Positions 7,589-16,274 of a DNA stretch of 64,000 bases are shown here, piece after piece; position 1 is the first letter of the stretch; each line of letters opens with the position of its first letter. Under the pieces are notes generated by a model. The model made no database searches and was not told where the DNA came from. It saw only the letters and a program-made list of their open reading frames with translations. A program made the translations under genes and the position numbers. Source of the stretch: Methylobacterium sp. Leaf112 (GTDB lineage: Bacteria; Pseudomonadota; Alphaproteobacteria; Rhizobiales; Beijerinckiaceae); assembly GCF_001423295.1 (NCBI RefSeq), contig NZ_LMNG01000031.1:386431-450430 (forward strand). Direction: 5' to 3'.

Positions 7589-7834
7589 ATGCGTTACGCC
7601 CTCGTTGTCCTCCTCGTCGCCTCCGCCTCCGCTGCTTCGGCGGGGCCATTCGAATTTCTTGGCGGCATTCCTGATGCGCCCGGGGTGGTGCATGGCGGAT
7701 CGTTCGGGCTGACCGGACACGACTATTACGGTTCTTCGCAGACGGCAGGCGCCGGTCGTACGGAACAGGCGACCCGGCACGCCAAGGCACGCTTGCGTCA
7801 TCCCGCCCCGGAGAAGCGGCTGCCCAAGTCGTGA
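7589..7834 (+). CDS. Small secreted protein
   Basis: 81 residues with a signal peptide (MRYALVVLLVASASAASAG) and a short mature part rich in Gly, His and Arg, ending PAPEKRLPKS. No cysteine and no known family. It follows the previous gene closely on the same strand, so the two may be co-transcribed from the promoter candidate at 7241. A weak hairpin (CCCGCC 7844-7849 / GGCGGG 7863-7868) without a T run follows. Confidence 0.6.
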   Translation: MRYALVVLLVASASAASAGPFEFLGGIPDAPGVVHGGSFGLTGHDYYGSSQTAGAGRTEQATRHAKARLRHPAPEKRLPKS

Positions 7835-7924
7835 CATGAAAAGCCCGCCGCGGATTGCTCCGGGCGGGTGAAGGTTGGGTCTCGTTGGGACTGGAGAACG
7901 GCCCAGCATCCGCGGGGTTCCACC

Positions 7925-8149
7925 CTACCCGGTTTTCATCCCGAAGCGCTGGACCAGCCCCCTCTCGCTCCAAAGGTCGGTGCAGACATCCGCGCCGGGC
8001 TCGGTCACGATCCGGATCGCCTCCTCGTCGCTGTCCGCCTGGATGTCTCGCACATGGATAATGCACCCGTCGTTGTGGCGGGTGATGGCACGGTAGGATC
8101 GCAGCGGGCGACGGTGATGTCCCGCGGCGAAAGACTTGGTTCTCGACAA
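7925..8149 (-). CDS. Probable small conserved protein, TTG start
   Basis: A 74-residue frame starting at TTG (8149). The core (YRAITRHNDG, then DIQADSDEEAIRIV, then DLWSERGLVQRFG) has the order seen in a family of tiny Methylobacterium-type proteins: a polar beta strand, an acidic DSDEEAI helix and a 'LW..xRLV.RF' end. The start codon is unusual and the ribosome binding site weak, so the 5' end may be degraded. The role is unknown. The remaining gap 8150-8522 shows no coding frame I would defend. Confidence 0.4.
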   Translation of the reverse strand: MSRTKSFAAGHHRRPLRSYRAITRHNDGCIIHVRDIQADSDEEAIRIVTEPGADVCTDLWSERGLVQRFGMKTG

Positions 8150-8522
8150 TACGGTCTCCCTGCCGCGCCATCGCGAGGTGATGGGAGGTACGAGCAGCAG
8201 GCCCCGGGAGTTTCACGCAACAACGAATGACCCACCGCCGAAGCCGGACGGTTCGAGGCCGGGCTCTGAATGGGAAGCGCGATTTCGGGCATTCGATCGG
8301 GGGTCGGCGATCGCATGGGTTGCTCTTGCCACACCATCGGCTCGACGTCCGGACCAGCAATCCCGCAAACCCCGCGCGTCGGACGCACCCGTACGTCGCA
8401 TCGCCCGTCTCGCGGTGCTCTCACCGTCGGTCTTCGGAGGGAGCTGCTCATCCACGATGACGGCACCCCAAGGAGGGGCGCTGGATCGTGGCGATCAGCG
8501 AGCCCGAAGCCCGGCGGGTGAT

Positions 8523-8744
8523 TCAACCTGCACCGTAGCCACCCTCCTCGTTCGTCGGGTGGCGGCTCGGTGAATGATCGTCGTATCCGCCCGTTTCCGG
8601 GCCCGGATCATCCGCCGGCGCGACGTGCCCTGGCGATGTCGGTCCGGCTTCCGCCGGGTCCTCGGTGATCCTGGGCTCGACCAGGGATTTTCCCTTGGCG
8701 GGTACGTCGAGGCCGGCTGGCGGTGTCTTGTCCTGAGAGACCAT
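8523..8744 (-). CDS. Hydrophilic disordered small protein
   Basis: 73 residues from ATG at 8744, with GGAAGAG upstream. The sequence is polar and Pro/Gly/Glu-rich (SLVEPRITEDPAEAG, GPETGGYDDHSPSR) and ends GGYGAG, with no hydrophobic segment. Codon choice looks natural. Longer upstream frames are antisense to better genes. The composition resembles stress-type intrinsically disordered proteins; no family assigned. Confidence 0.5.
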   Translation of the reverse strand: MVSQDKTPPAGLDVPAKGKSLVEPRITEDPAEAGPTSPGHVAPADDPGPETGGYDDHSPSRHPTNEEGGYGAG

Positions 8745-8902
8745 TGCGCTCTTCCCAAAATCCGTTCTCGGAAGTGAATCGTGGGCGGTGCGACCGGGTT
8801 CCGCGTCATGCCCCATGCGTCGGGGAAGCATCCTCGACGGCCTCCCGTGCCGGCCAGCAGGGTTCTCCTCGACAACGACCGGCTTGCGGCTATCCTGTGG
8901 GG

Positions 8903-9202
8903 ATGCGTTCCACCTCGGCCGCCTTCGCTCTGCTTCTTGTCGCCGGCAGCGCCTTCGGGCAGCCGATGCCGACGGTGCGTGACCTGCTCGCCGCCGAAAC
9001 CAAGGCGACGCAAGGCTGTGAAGGAAGCGGCGATCCTGCGGCGATCCGCGAGCAGTGCGTGCTGCGCGACCGTCTGAGTGGTCGCCTGGCCCAGGCCGGC
9101 TATTGCTGGGGCAGGAAGGGACAGACCGACGCGAAGAAGGCGTGGCACCCGTGCGGGCCGGATTCGATCTACATCGACGACGTCGAGGCGGTGCGCCGCT
9201 GA
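8903..9202 (+). CDS. Small secreted protein with conserved cysteines
   Basis: 99 residues: signal peptide ~1-19 (STSAAFALLLVAGSAFG), then a helical mature part with four cysteines (GCEG, QCVL, YCWG, PCGP), probably two disulfides in the periplasm. The end SIYIDDVEAVRR is compact. The start at 8903 begins the signal peptide; the Shine-Dalgarno (GTGGGG) is close and weak. The next gene starts two bases after its stop, so they are probably one transcript. Function unknown. Confidence 0.7.
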   Translation: MRSTSAAFALLLVAGSAFGQPMPTVRDLLAAETKATQGCEGSGDPAAIREQCVLRDRLSGRLAQAGYCWGRKGQTDAKKAWHPCGPDSIYIDDVEAVRR

Positions 9203-9203
9203 C

Positions 9204-10487
9204 ATGGAGAGCCCCACCACGACGAAGCCCACTTGGCGAACGGCTGTCGTCCGCCTGTTGGCCCTCGCGGCCCGTCCCGTACGCAAGGCGCAGGGCCGGG
9301 GCGGAACGGTCGTCGAGGCTTACCGCGGCTACGGAACGAGCCGGGAGATCTTCCTGATCGGCCGCGTGTTCCGGCAATCGCACCCCGATCGAACGGCGAA
9401 CGCCGACGATCTCCGGGCGAGCTTGCGTGACATCGCGCGCCGCATCCGCCGTCGAAAGATCGCCGGAGCTACCGTGACGGCACGCTTCGGCGGGGCGGAG
9501 GTTCGCGTCGCGACCGACCGGGACGGGTACTTTCGTGTCCACCTCCGCCCACGCGAGGCACTTCCCGGCGGGATCGCCTGGCATCCAGTCGCACTCACCC
9601 TCGAGGCCGATCCACCGGTGATCGCACAGGGGCAGGTCTACATCCCGCCGACGGGGTGCCGGTTCGTCGTCATCAGCGATATCGACGACACCATCATGCA
9701 CACGGGCGTCGCCAACAAGTTCAAGATGCTCTGGCGCCTCTTCGTGGCCGACGCCGAGAACCGCGTGGCGTTTCCGGGCGCCGCCGCCCTCTGTCGCGCG
9801 TTCCACGACGGCGCGAGCGGCCATGAGGCCAACCCGATGCTCTACGTGTCCCGGGCGCCATGGGGCATCTACGAAATGCTGGGCGAGTTCTTCCGCCAGC
9901 ATGCGATCCCCGTGGGACCGGTACTGTTCCTGCGGGAATGGGGGCTGTCCTGGCGGCATCCCCTGCCGCGGAAGGCCGAGCATCACAAGCGCGAGCTCAT
10001 CGGCCACATGCTGGCACTCTACCGCGACCTGCCCGTCGTCCTGCTCGGCGACAGCGGTCAGCACGACCCGGAGGTCTACGCGCAGGTCGTGGCGGATCAC
10101 CCGGGGCGTGTGCTCGCCGTCTACATCCGCAACGTCTCGCGCGGCGAGAGCCGCATCGTCGAGATCGAACGCCTCGCCGTCGCGGTCAGTGCCGCCGGAA
10201 GCAGCCTCGTCCTCGCAGCCGACAGTGCCGTCATGGCCGATCATGCGATCGGTCTCGGCCTGATTGCGCCCGAGAGCGGTGGAGCGGTGTCCTCCGAGCG
10301 TGAAACCGCGAGCGATACCGAAACCGGGACCCACCGCGTCGGCGGATCAGGACCCGCGAACATCACGCAAACGGTCGCCGATGGGCATCTGAGAAGCCTC
10401 CTCGGGTCCGGGTCCGACATCCCGCCGAACATCGTCGTCGAACCGGCGGATCGGAACGGCCGGAGCACGCGTCAGGATCCGGGCTGA
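9204..10487 (+). CDS. App1-like (DUF2183) phosphatase domain protein
   Basis: 427 residues. An N-terminal beta-rich region (~75-145: KIAGATVTARFGGAEVRVAT) precedes the App1 catalytic domain, with the HAD-type DxDxT motif in VISDIDDTI (near residue 158), then YVSRAPWGIYEMLGEFF and VLLGDSGQHDPEVY. Yeast App1 is a Mg-dependent phosphatidate phosphatase; bacterial members carry the same motifs, but their substrates are not established. There is no signal peptide, so it is presumably cytosolic or peripheral. The C-terminal ~90 residues are low complexity. It starts two bases after the secreted-protein gene. Confidence 0.88.
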   Translation: MESPTTTKPTWRTAVVRLLALAARPVRKAQGRGGTVVEAYRGYGTSREIFLIGRVFRQSHPDRTANADDLRASLRDIARRIRRRKIAGATVTARFGGAEVRVATDRDGYFRVHLRPREALPGGIAWHPVALTLEADPPVIAQGQVYIPPTGCRFVVISDIDDTIMHTGVANKFKMLWRLFVADAENRVAFPGAAALCRAFHDGASGHEANPMLYVSRAPWGIYEMLGEFFRQHAIPVGPVLFLREWGLSWRHPLPRKAEHHKRELIGHMLALYRDLPVVLLGDSGQHDPEVYAQVVADHPGRVLAVYIRNVSRGESRIVEIERLAVAVSAAGSSLVLAADSAVMADHAIGLGLIAPESGGAVSSERETASDTETGTHRVGGSGPANITQTVADGHLRSLLGSGSDIPPNIVVEPADRNGRSTRQDPG

Positions 10488-10742
10488 TCGCGCACGCAGC
10501 GTTCGACACGATCCAGGACCCGGCCGCGGCGGTTCCGATGCAGTGTCTTACGCACCTCCGAGGGCTAACGCTGAAGGTGGCGACCGAGAATGACCCGGCG
10601 AGATGTTTCCCGGGTTTGAACGGTAATGGCTCGCTCTACAGAGGGCGACCCCATCTTTCAGTGCGGAAAACCACGCCCTACCGTCGATAAACAAAGGCTC
10701 GATTGAGCTCTGCGGCAGCTGCCATGGGGTTTGATACTGTAT

Positions 10743-10817
10743 TGGCGCGCCTACGGGGAGTCGAACCCCGCTCTGATCCTTGAAAGGGACCTGTCCTAAC
10801 CGATAGACGATAGGCGC
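10743..10817 (-). tRNA. tRNA-Glu(TTC)
   Basis: Read on the minus strand it begins GCGCCTA and closes with TAGGCGC, a perfect 7-bp acceptor stem, followed by G and an encoded CCA. The D arm is GTCT...GGAC, the anticodon stem GGTCC/GGATC carries loop CTTTCAA (anticodon TTC), and the T arm is CGGGG-TTCGACT-CCCCG. Length is 75 nt including CCA. The anticodon stem has one weak pair. The flank 10488-10742 holds nothing I can support. Confidence 0.93.
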
Positions 10818-10968
10818 TTTGGTTCACCAATACCAGTTTTCTACGTTCGCACAGCCGGGCAGTCAACCGTCTGTACCGGCCGAGAAGCATCCTTCGTTGA
10901 CAGACCTCGGATGCCTACCATGCCTGACCCTCGCAACCACGTACTTGGTAGGATGGTAGGGGAATAGA

Positions 10969-10997
10969 GGCGTCCTGGACCGCTAGACGAAGGGCGC
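10969..10997 (-). other. Truncated tRNA-Glu-like fragment (5' acceptor and D arm)
   Basis: On the minus strand, GCGCCCTTCGTCTAGCGG followed by TCCAGGACGCC matches the acceptor strand and D arm of a tRNA-Glu, then the match stops at the anticodon stem and runs into CTCTATTCCCC. No T arm or 3' acceptor follows. It lies about 150 bp from the complete tRNA-Glu. An inverted repeat CCTACCAT (10914-10921) / ATGGTAGG (10953-10960) sits at the broken end. Confidence 0.6.
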
Positions 10998-11153
10998 TGG
11001 TCGGAGCGAGGCCTCTATAGGCGGGATCGGAGGCGGGGGCAACGGGCGTTTCCGGACAAGTTTGCCGCTTGACGAAAACGCCGGTGGCCGGTTTGTCGCG
11101 CAGGACAGCGGCGGGCGTTCCCCGGCCCCGCCCGGCACGAGCGGACAGCCCCC

Positions 11154-11951
11154 ATGACCACGCGACGCGACGGCCCGCCGAACCGGCAGGCGAGACGGCC
11201 CGGCCCCGGCGGCGATCGCTTCCGCCCCCGCCCGGCAGGGCCGGAGGGCGACCACGTGGTGCTCTACGGCTGGCATCCGGTTGCCCAGGCGCTGGCCAAC
11301 GAGGGCCGGCGCCTGCACCGGCTCCTCGCCACGGAGAACGCCATGCTGCGCCTCACCGAGGAGATCGGGCAGCTTCGCATCGATCCCGAGCTGGTGCGGC
11401 CGAGCGCCATCAATGCGCTTCTCGGGGCCGATGCCGTGCACCAGGGCCTCTATCTCGAAGCCGATCCGCTGCCGGGCCCGGACCTCGAAGACCTGCCCGA
11501 CGATGCCCTGCTGCTGGCGCTGGATCAGATCACCGATCCGCACAATGTCGGGGCCATCGTCCGTACGGCCGCCGCCTTCGGGGTCGCCGGCATCATCACC
11601 ACGGCCCGGCACTCGCCGACCGCCACCGGCGTCCTCGCCAAATCGGCGTCGGGTGGCCTCGAGCACGTGCCCCTGGTCATCGTCCGCAATTTGTCGGAGG
11701 CGCTCATCGATCTCGGCGAGCGCGGCTTCACCCGCATCGGCCTCGATTCCGAGGCCGGGACCGATCTCGACACCATCGCTGCCAAGCGTCCGGCGGTGAT
11801 CGTGCTGGGTGCCGAGGGCAAGGGCCTGCGCCAGCGGACCCGCGACAATTGCGACGTGCTCGCGCGGATCCCGTTCCGGGGCGAGATCCGCAGCATCAAC
11901 GTCTCGAACGCCGCGGCCATCACCCTCTACGCCCTCAGCGTCGGACGCTGA
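11154..11951 (+). CDS. rlmB: 23S rRNA (guanosine-2'-O-)-methyltransferase RlmB-like (SpoU family)
   Basis: 265 residues. After a basic, disordered ~30-residue head comes the substrate-binding domain (VVLYGWHPVAQALAN), then the trefoil-knot SPOUT domain with all three SpoU motifs: DQITDPHNVGAIVRTAAAFG, IVLGAEGKGLR and IRSINVSNAAAITLYAL. RlmB methylates G2251 in the 23S rRNA P-loop using SAM; TrmH-like relatives share the motifs, so exact specificity is inferred. It is convergent with the CYTH-CHAD gene, only 10 nt away. Confidence 0.9.
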   Translation: MTTRRDGPPNRQARRPGPGGDRFRPRPAGPEGDHVVLYGWHPVAQALANEGRRLHRLLATENAMLRLTEEIGQLRIDPELVRPSAINALLGADAVHQGLYLEADPLPGPDLEDLPDDALLLALDQITDPHNVGAIVRTAAAFGVAGIITTARHSPTATGVLAKSASGGLEHVPLVIVRNLSEALIDLGERGFTRIGLDSEAGTDLDTIAAKRPAVIVLGAEGKGLRQRTRDNCDVLARIPFRGEIRSINVSNAAAITLYALSVGR

Positions 11952-11961
11952 GGCGAGCCCT

Positions 11962-13515
11962 TCAGCGCCAGAACGGCTTGAGATCGACGAGATCGGCATG
12001 GGCGTCCGCCGCCTTGGCGAGCAGGGCTTTGGTCTCGGCCTCGTTGTCCCCCGCCGTGAGGCCGGCGGCGAACAGCGTCTCGGCCGGGACCCCGTCACCC
12101 GCGGTGGCGAGGCTCGACAACACCTCGTGGGCGGTCGCCATGTCGTTCAGGGCCCCGAGATGGTCCTGGAGATCCGACACCGCCGAAACGAAGGCCTTGT
12201 GGCGCTTGTGGGCTTTCTTGTCCGTGTACAGGCTGGCGAAGAACTCGGCGCCGTAGCGCAACTTCTTACCCTCGATGCGCACCCGATGGCGCGCCTCAGG
12301 GTCGAGACGTTCGAGGCGGCGGCCGCGCTTGCGGATGCGGCGGCGGATCCGGTCGAGGATGTCGGCGGCGAAATCCTCCGCCGGGGCATCGCGGGCGGGT
12401 GTCCCACCCTCCGCGGGTCCTTGCGTTCGCCACGCCCCCGTCTCGATCCAGGCGGCGACATCGAGGATCAGGCTGCGCCAGGCCGGCGATTCGAGGGTGG
12501 CGATCACGGCATCGTGCGCTCGATCGCGCTCGGCTTCGAGGCGGGTGCGCAGATCCTGGAGGCCGGCCTCTTCGGGGCGCTTCTGGAGTTCCGCCGGCAA
12601 GGTCGTTTCCAGGAAGACATCGAGGTTGCGAGCCCGGCCGAACGGCTCCGTCACGCGCTTGATCTCGTCCCGCAGGTGCGCGGCGGCGGGATCGCTCGTC
12701 AGGATCGGCTTGAACAGGGTCAGGGCCGATCGCAGACGCCGGAGCGCCACGCGGATCTGGTGCAAACCCTCCGGGTGGCGTCCGTGCAGGAACACGTCCT
12801 CGTTCAGGCGCAGGTGATGCAGGCAGGCCTGGGCGACGGCCCGGAATGCCCCGCCGGCCGTGGCGTCGGGTTCGAGGCGGACGGGACTGGCCTTGCTGGA
12901 CTTGCGCAACGTCCCGTCGATGAGGCGCCAGCCACGAGCGCTCTTGCTCAGGGCACCGAGGCGCAGAGGAATGGTCTCGGCCAAGGCCTGGGCGAGGCCG
13001 AACAGGTCGCCAGGGCTGCCCTCGTCGAGTTCGAGTTCGACTTCGCAGAGCGGTACGGCGCCCTCGGCCGTCTCGATGCGCCCCTGATCGAGGGTCACGG
13101 AGATGAGCGAGGCGCCGTGGACCACGAGACGGGTCGTACGATCCACCACGCTGGTGAAGACCGGCACGAGGGAGGGATCGGCCGCGTCGCCCAGGAGGGC
13201 CGGGACGGGCGTCTCGGCGAACGCCTCGGCGTCCGGCACCTCCCCGAAGATCTCGGCCTCCCATTCCGCCCGGTCGAACAGGCCCACGCTCGCGGAAGCG
13301 GCTTTGACGGTCTGGATGCGGCGGTCGCCCTCGCGGCGCACGCGAAGGGTCAGTCCGCCCTTGCGCAGGTCGCCCTTTGCCGTGTCGAAGTAGGTCGAGC
13401 TGAGAACCACCGCCTCCGGCGTCCCGTCCGCCCGCAACAGGGGGTGGTTCGCGAGCGCGGCGAGGTCGGCGACCCCGCATTCCAGCTTCAACTCGATCTC
13501 GCGCGGCGTGGCCAT
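11962..13515 (-). CDS. CYTH-CHAD domain protein (inorganic triphosphatase-like)
   Basis: 517 residues from ATG 13515. Residues ~1-200 are a CYTH domain with the signature ExExK (EIELK at 6-10), TYFDTAKGDLRKGGLTLRVR and GGLTLR-type tunnel strands. Residues ~215-510 are a CHAD domain, rich in conserved His and Arg (HQIRVALRRLRSAL, HRVRIEGKKLRYGAEFF). CYTH domains in this architecture (YgiF type) hydrolyse tripolyphosphate; CHAD domains bind polyphosphate granules. It is predicted to act on inorganic polyphosphate in the cytosol. It is divergent from tlyA across a 244-bp gap, which holds the promoters of both genes but no motif I can name. Confidence 0.9.
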   Translation of the reverse strand: MATPREIELKLECGVADLAALANHPLLRADGTPEAVVLSSTYFDTAKGDLRKGGLTLRVRREGDRRIQTVKAASASVGLFDRAEWEAEIFGEVPDAEAFAETPVPALLGDAADPSLVPVFTSVVDRTTRLVVHGASLISVTLDQGRIETAEGAVPLCEVELELDEGSPGDLFGLAQALAETIPLRLGALSKSARGWRLIDGTLRKSSKASPVRLEPDATAGGAFRAVAQACLHHLRLNEDVFLHGRHPEGLHQIRVALRRLRSALTLFKPILTSDPAAAHLRDEIKRVTEPFGRARNLDVFLETTLPAELQKRPEEAGLQDLRTRLEAERDRAHDAVIATLESPAWRSLILDVAAWIETGAWRTQGPAEGGTPARDAPAEDFAADILDRIRRRIRKRGRRLERLDPEARHRVRIEGKKLRYGAEFFASLYTDKKAHKRHKAFVSAVSDLQDHLGALNDMATAHEVLSSLATAGDGVPAETLFAAGLTAGDNEAETKALLAKAADAHADLVDLKPFWR

Positions 13516-13759
13516 GGTTCGTCCTGTTGTCGCGGTCGGGGCTGAGGGAACGGCCGACTTGCGCGATCTCAAAGCCGTCGCCCGGCATCCGTTCCCCCGG
13601 GGCAGAGCGGGCCTCGGGGTTCCTGTATGCGACAGGCGGCGCCGTCGACGCGAGCCGAACACGCACGATTTTTCGTTCGCGCGCGCCACTTTGTAGTGTA
13701 GCGGAGGGGAATTCGCGCCGGCCTGCGGGCAGCCGGGCGCCGAAGTTTTGAGTTTGGGA

Positions 13760-14506
13760 ATGACGCGGGACCGGATCAGGGCCGATCGCCTCCTGGTCGA
13801 GCGTGGCCATTTCGAGAGCCGGGCGCGGGCGCAGGGCGCCATCGCGGCCGGTCTGGTGCGGGCCGATGGCCGGGTGGTGGCGCGGCCTTCCGACCTGATC
13901 GCGCCGGGCGCGCGGATCGAGGCGCAGGCCCCGCATCCCTTCGTCTCCCGCGGCGGGCTCAAGCTCGTGGCGGCCCTCGACGCCTTCGGGTTCGATCCCG
14001 CCGGCCTGACCTGCCTCGATATCGGCGCCTCGACGGGCGGCTTCACCGATGCGCTCCTCGGGCGCGGGGCCGCCCATGTCTACGCCGTCGATGTCGGGCA
14101 CGATCAGTTGCATGCCTCGCTGCGCACGCATCCCCGGGTCACGAGCCTGGAGGGGCACGACGCGCGTGCCCTCGACCGGACGACGATCCCGGTGGCCCCG
14201 ATGTTCGTCGCCATCGACGTGAGCTTCATCTCCCTCAGACTGGTGGTGCCACCCATCGCGGCCCTCATGGGGGAGGGGGCGGCCCTGGCCGCCCTGGTCA
14301 AACCGCAATTCGAGGCGGGCCGAGACCGGATCGGACGCGGCGGCATCGTCCGCGACGCGGCCGTGCACGAAGCGGTCTGCGCCGAGATCCACACCTTCAT
14401 CGCGGGCGCGGGCTTCACCGGCCTCGACCTGATCCCGTCGCCCGTCACCGGCGGCGACGGCAATCGCGAGTTCCTCATCGGAGCGCGCCGGAAAGCAGTT
14501 CCATGA
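13760..14506 (+). CDS. tlyA: TlyA family rRNA methyltransferase / putative hemolysin
   Basis: 248 residues. An N-terminal S4 RNA-binding domain (IRADRLLVERGHFESRARAQ, ~4-60) precedes an FtsJ-like Rossmann methyltransferase with LTCLDIGASTGGFTDALL (SAM site), YAVDVGHDQL, and a KxD-type region FVAIDVSFISLR with LVKPQFEAG. TlyA 2'-O-methylates 16S and/or 23S rRNA cytidines. An upstream TTG is in frame, but the ATG at 13760 matches the family N-terminus. The stop overlaps the next start (ATGA at 14503). Confidence 0.9.
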   Translation: MTRDRIRADRLLVERGHFESRARAQGAIAAGLVRADGRVVARPSDLIAPGARIEAQAPHPFVSRGGLKLVAALDAFGFDPAGLTCLDIGASTGGFTDALLGRGAAHVYAVDVGHDQLHASLRTHPRVTSLEGHDARALDRTTIPVAPMFVAIDVSFISLRLVVPPIAALMGEGAALAALVKPQFEAGRDRIGRGGIVRDAAVHEAVCAEIHTFIAGAGFTGLDLIPSPVTGGDGNREFLIGARRKAVP

Positions 14507-15765
14507 CCGATTCCCCCGACATCGTTACCATCGCCAAACTCGGTGCGCGTGGCGACGGGATGGCGACCGACGGCGCGGCCGTCGCCTACGCCCTGCCGGG
14601 CGAGCGCGTCGCCATCCGGCGCGAAGGCGGTCGCGGCCAACTCGTCTCCGTCGAGACCGCCTCGCCGGACCGGATCGACCCGTTCTGCCCGTATTTCGGA
14701 ACCTGCGGCGGCTGCGCCGTCCAGCATTGGGCGCATGAGCCTTACGCTGCCTGGAAGCGGGCCCTCGTCGGCCAGGCCCTGTCGCAGGCCGGCCTCGATG
14801 CCGATCCGGCGGCGCTGCAGGACGCCCACGGCGAGGGCCGCCGACGCCTGACGCTGCATGTCCGGGCCGGGGAGGCGGGGGCCAGGGCGGGCCTGATGGC
14901 GGCTCGCAGCCACGACCTCGTGGCCATCGACCATTGCCCGATCACCGTGGAAGCGCTCCACCGGGCCCCCACGGTGGCGACAGCCCTCAGCGCGCCCCTC
15001 GGGCACGGGCGAAAACCCCTCGATGTCGCCTTCACCTCGACCGATGCCGGGCTCGACGTCGACATCCGGGGCCACGGCCCCGTGGCCGAAGGGGTAAGGG
15101 CCGTCCTCGTGCGCCTCGCGGACGACCTCGACCTCGCGCGCCTTTCCCTGCACGGCGAGATCCTCGTCGAGCGCCGCCTACCCGTGATCGAGACCGACGG
15201 CATTCGCCTCAGCCCGCCGCCGGGCGGCTTCCTCCAGGCGACGCAGGCCGGCGAGTCGGCCCTCACGGCCCTGGTGCTCGCCGCCCTCGACAAGAAGACG
15301 AAGCGCGTCGTCGATCTCTTCGCCGGCAGCGGACCGTTCAGCCTCGCGCTGGCCAAACGCTGCGATGTCCATGCCGTCGAGGGTGAAGCCGCGGCGCTGG
15401 CGAGCCTCGACCGGGCCGTGCGCGCGACGCCGTCCCTGCGCCGGGTGACGACGGAGCGGCGCGACCTGTTCCGGCGCCCCCTCCTGCCGATCGAGCTCGA
15501 CCTCTACGACGCCGTGGTGTTCGATCCGCCCCGGGCCGGCGCCCAGGCGCAGGCGGCGCGCATCGCCGAAAGCAAGGTCCCCCTGGTGGTAGGCGTCGCC
15601 TGCGATGCCGGAACCTTCGCGCGCGATGCCGCCACCCTGGTGGCGGGCGGCTACCGGCTGGAGAGCGTGACGCCCGTGGACCAGTTCAAGTATTCGAGCC
15701 ACGTCGAGGTGGTGGGTGTGTTCCGTCGAACGGTGGTGCGCCGCCGGCGGGCATCCCTCGCGTGA
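14503..15765 (+). CDS. TrmA/RumA-type RNA 5-methyluridine methyltransferase
   Basis: 420 residues. An N-terminal TRAM-like region (IVTIAKLGARGDGMAT) is followed by the iron-sulfur cysteines (CPYFGTCGGCAVQH, fourth Cys in DHCPIT). The SAM-binding fold has VVDLFAGSGPFSLALA, the catalytic region FDPPRAGAQAQA, and the nucleophile cysteine in VGVACDAGTFARD with the base near the C-terminus. The family methylates uridine C5 in tRNA or 23S rRNA; which one cannot be told. It is translationally coupled to tlyA, giving an RNA-modification pair. Confidence 0.88.
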   Translation: MTDSPDIVTIAKLGARGDGMATDGAAVAYALPGERVAIRREGGRGQLVSVETASPDRIDPFCPYFGTCGGCAVQHWAHEPYAAWKRALVGQALSQAGLDADPAALQDAHGEGRRRLTLHVRAGEAGARAGLMAARSHDLVAIDHCPITVEALHRAPTVATALSAPLGHGRKPLDVAFTSTDAGLDVDIRGHGPVAEGVRAVLVRLADDLDLARLSLHGEILVERRLPVIETDGIRLSPPPGGFLQATQAGESALTALVLAALDKKTKRVVDLFAGSGPFSLALAKRCDVHAVEGEAAALASLDRAVRATPSLRRVTTERRDLFRRPLLPIELDLYDAVVFDPPRAGAQAQAARIAESKVPLVVGVACDAGTFARDAATLVAGGYRLESVTPVDQFKYSSHVEVVGVFRRTVVRRRRASLA

Positions 15766-15806
15766 GCCCGCTCGACAAGTGCCGGCCTTCCCCTAGCTGA
15801 GAAGCC

Positions 15807-16253
15807 ATGCGCACCTCCCTGATGCTCCTCGGCCTATCCCTCGCCCTTGCGACACCGGCGCGGGCGGATCGCTGCGGCGATCTCATCGATCGCGTGACGG
15901 CGGCGACGCAGGCGACCCTCGTCCGGCGCACCGTCGATTTCGCGGAATTCTCGGCGGGGGAGGGCATCGGCCTGACCCTGGCCTGTGGCGACCTCTCGGC
16001 CGTAGGTGCCCAATTCAAGGGGGCGACCCTGCCGACGGGCTACTTCCCGCTGTTCGGACGGGCCGGGCAGGCGGTCAACGGCCTTCCCGCCGACACCCTC
16101 GCGGAGGCCGGGCGCACGGCGCGGACCAGTGCGGAAACCAAGCGACACAGCAAGGTCGACGCGGGCAGGGCCCTGGTCACGTGCTCGGTCGCGAATTCCG
16201 GCAGCGATCTGGTGACGATCTGCGCGGCCATCGACAAGGACGACCGGACCTGA
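15807..16253 (+). CDS. Small periplasmic protein
   Basis: 148 residues with a signal peptide (TSLMLLGLSLALATPARA). The mature part begins with DRCGDLIDRVTAATQA and has four cysteines (RCGD, LACGD, VTCSV, TICAA), so two disulfides are possible. No family recognised. It lies 41 nt after the RNA methyltransferase on the same strand; a functional link is not evident. Confidence 0.7.
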   Translation: MRTSLMLLGLSLALATPARADRCGDLIDRVTAATQATLVRRTVDFAEFSAGEGIGLTLACGDLSAVGAQFKGATLPTGYFPLFGRAGQAVNGLPADTLAEAGRTARTSAETKRHSKVDAGRALVTCSVANSGSDLVTICAAIDKDDRT

Positions 16254-16274
16254 GGCGGGCCGGTCCCGATGCGG

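Noticed and set aside
7844-7868. Hairpin after the 7589-7834 gene as a terminator
   Set aside because: Only a 6-bp stem with a 13-nt loop and no T run.
8745-10334. Upstream extension of the 8523-8744 minus-strand gene
   Set aside because: Antisense to the secreted protein and App1-like phosphatase genes; only the last 73 codons look coding.
10678-10890. 70-codon minus-strand frame
   Set aside because: It runs through the tRNA-Glu gene.
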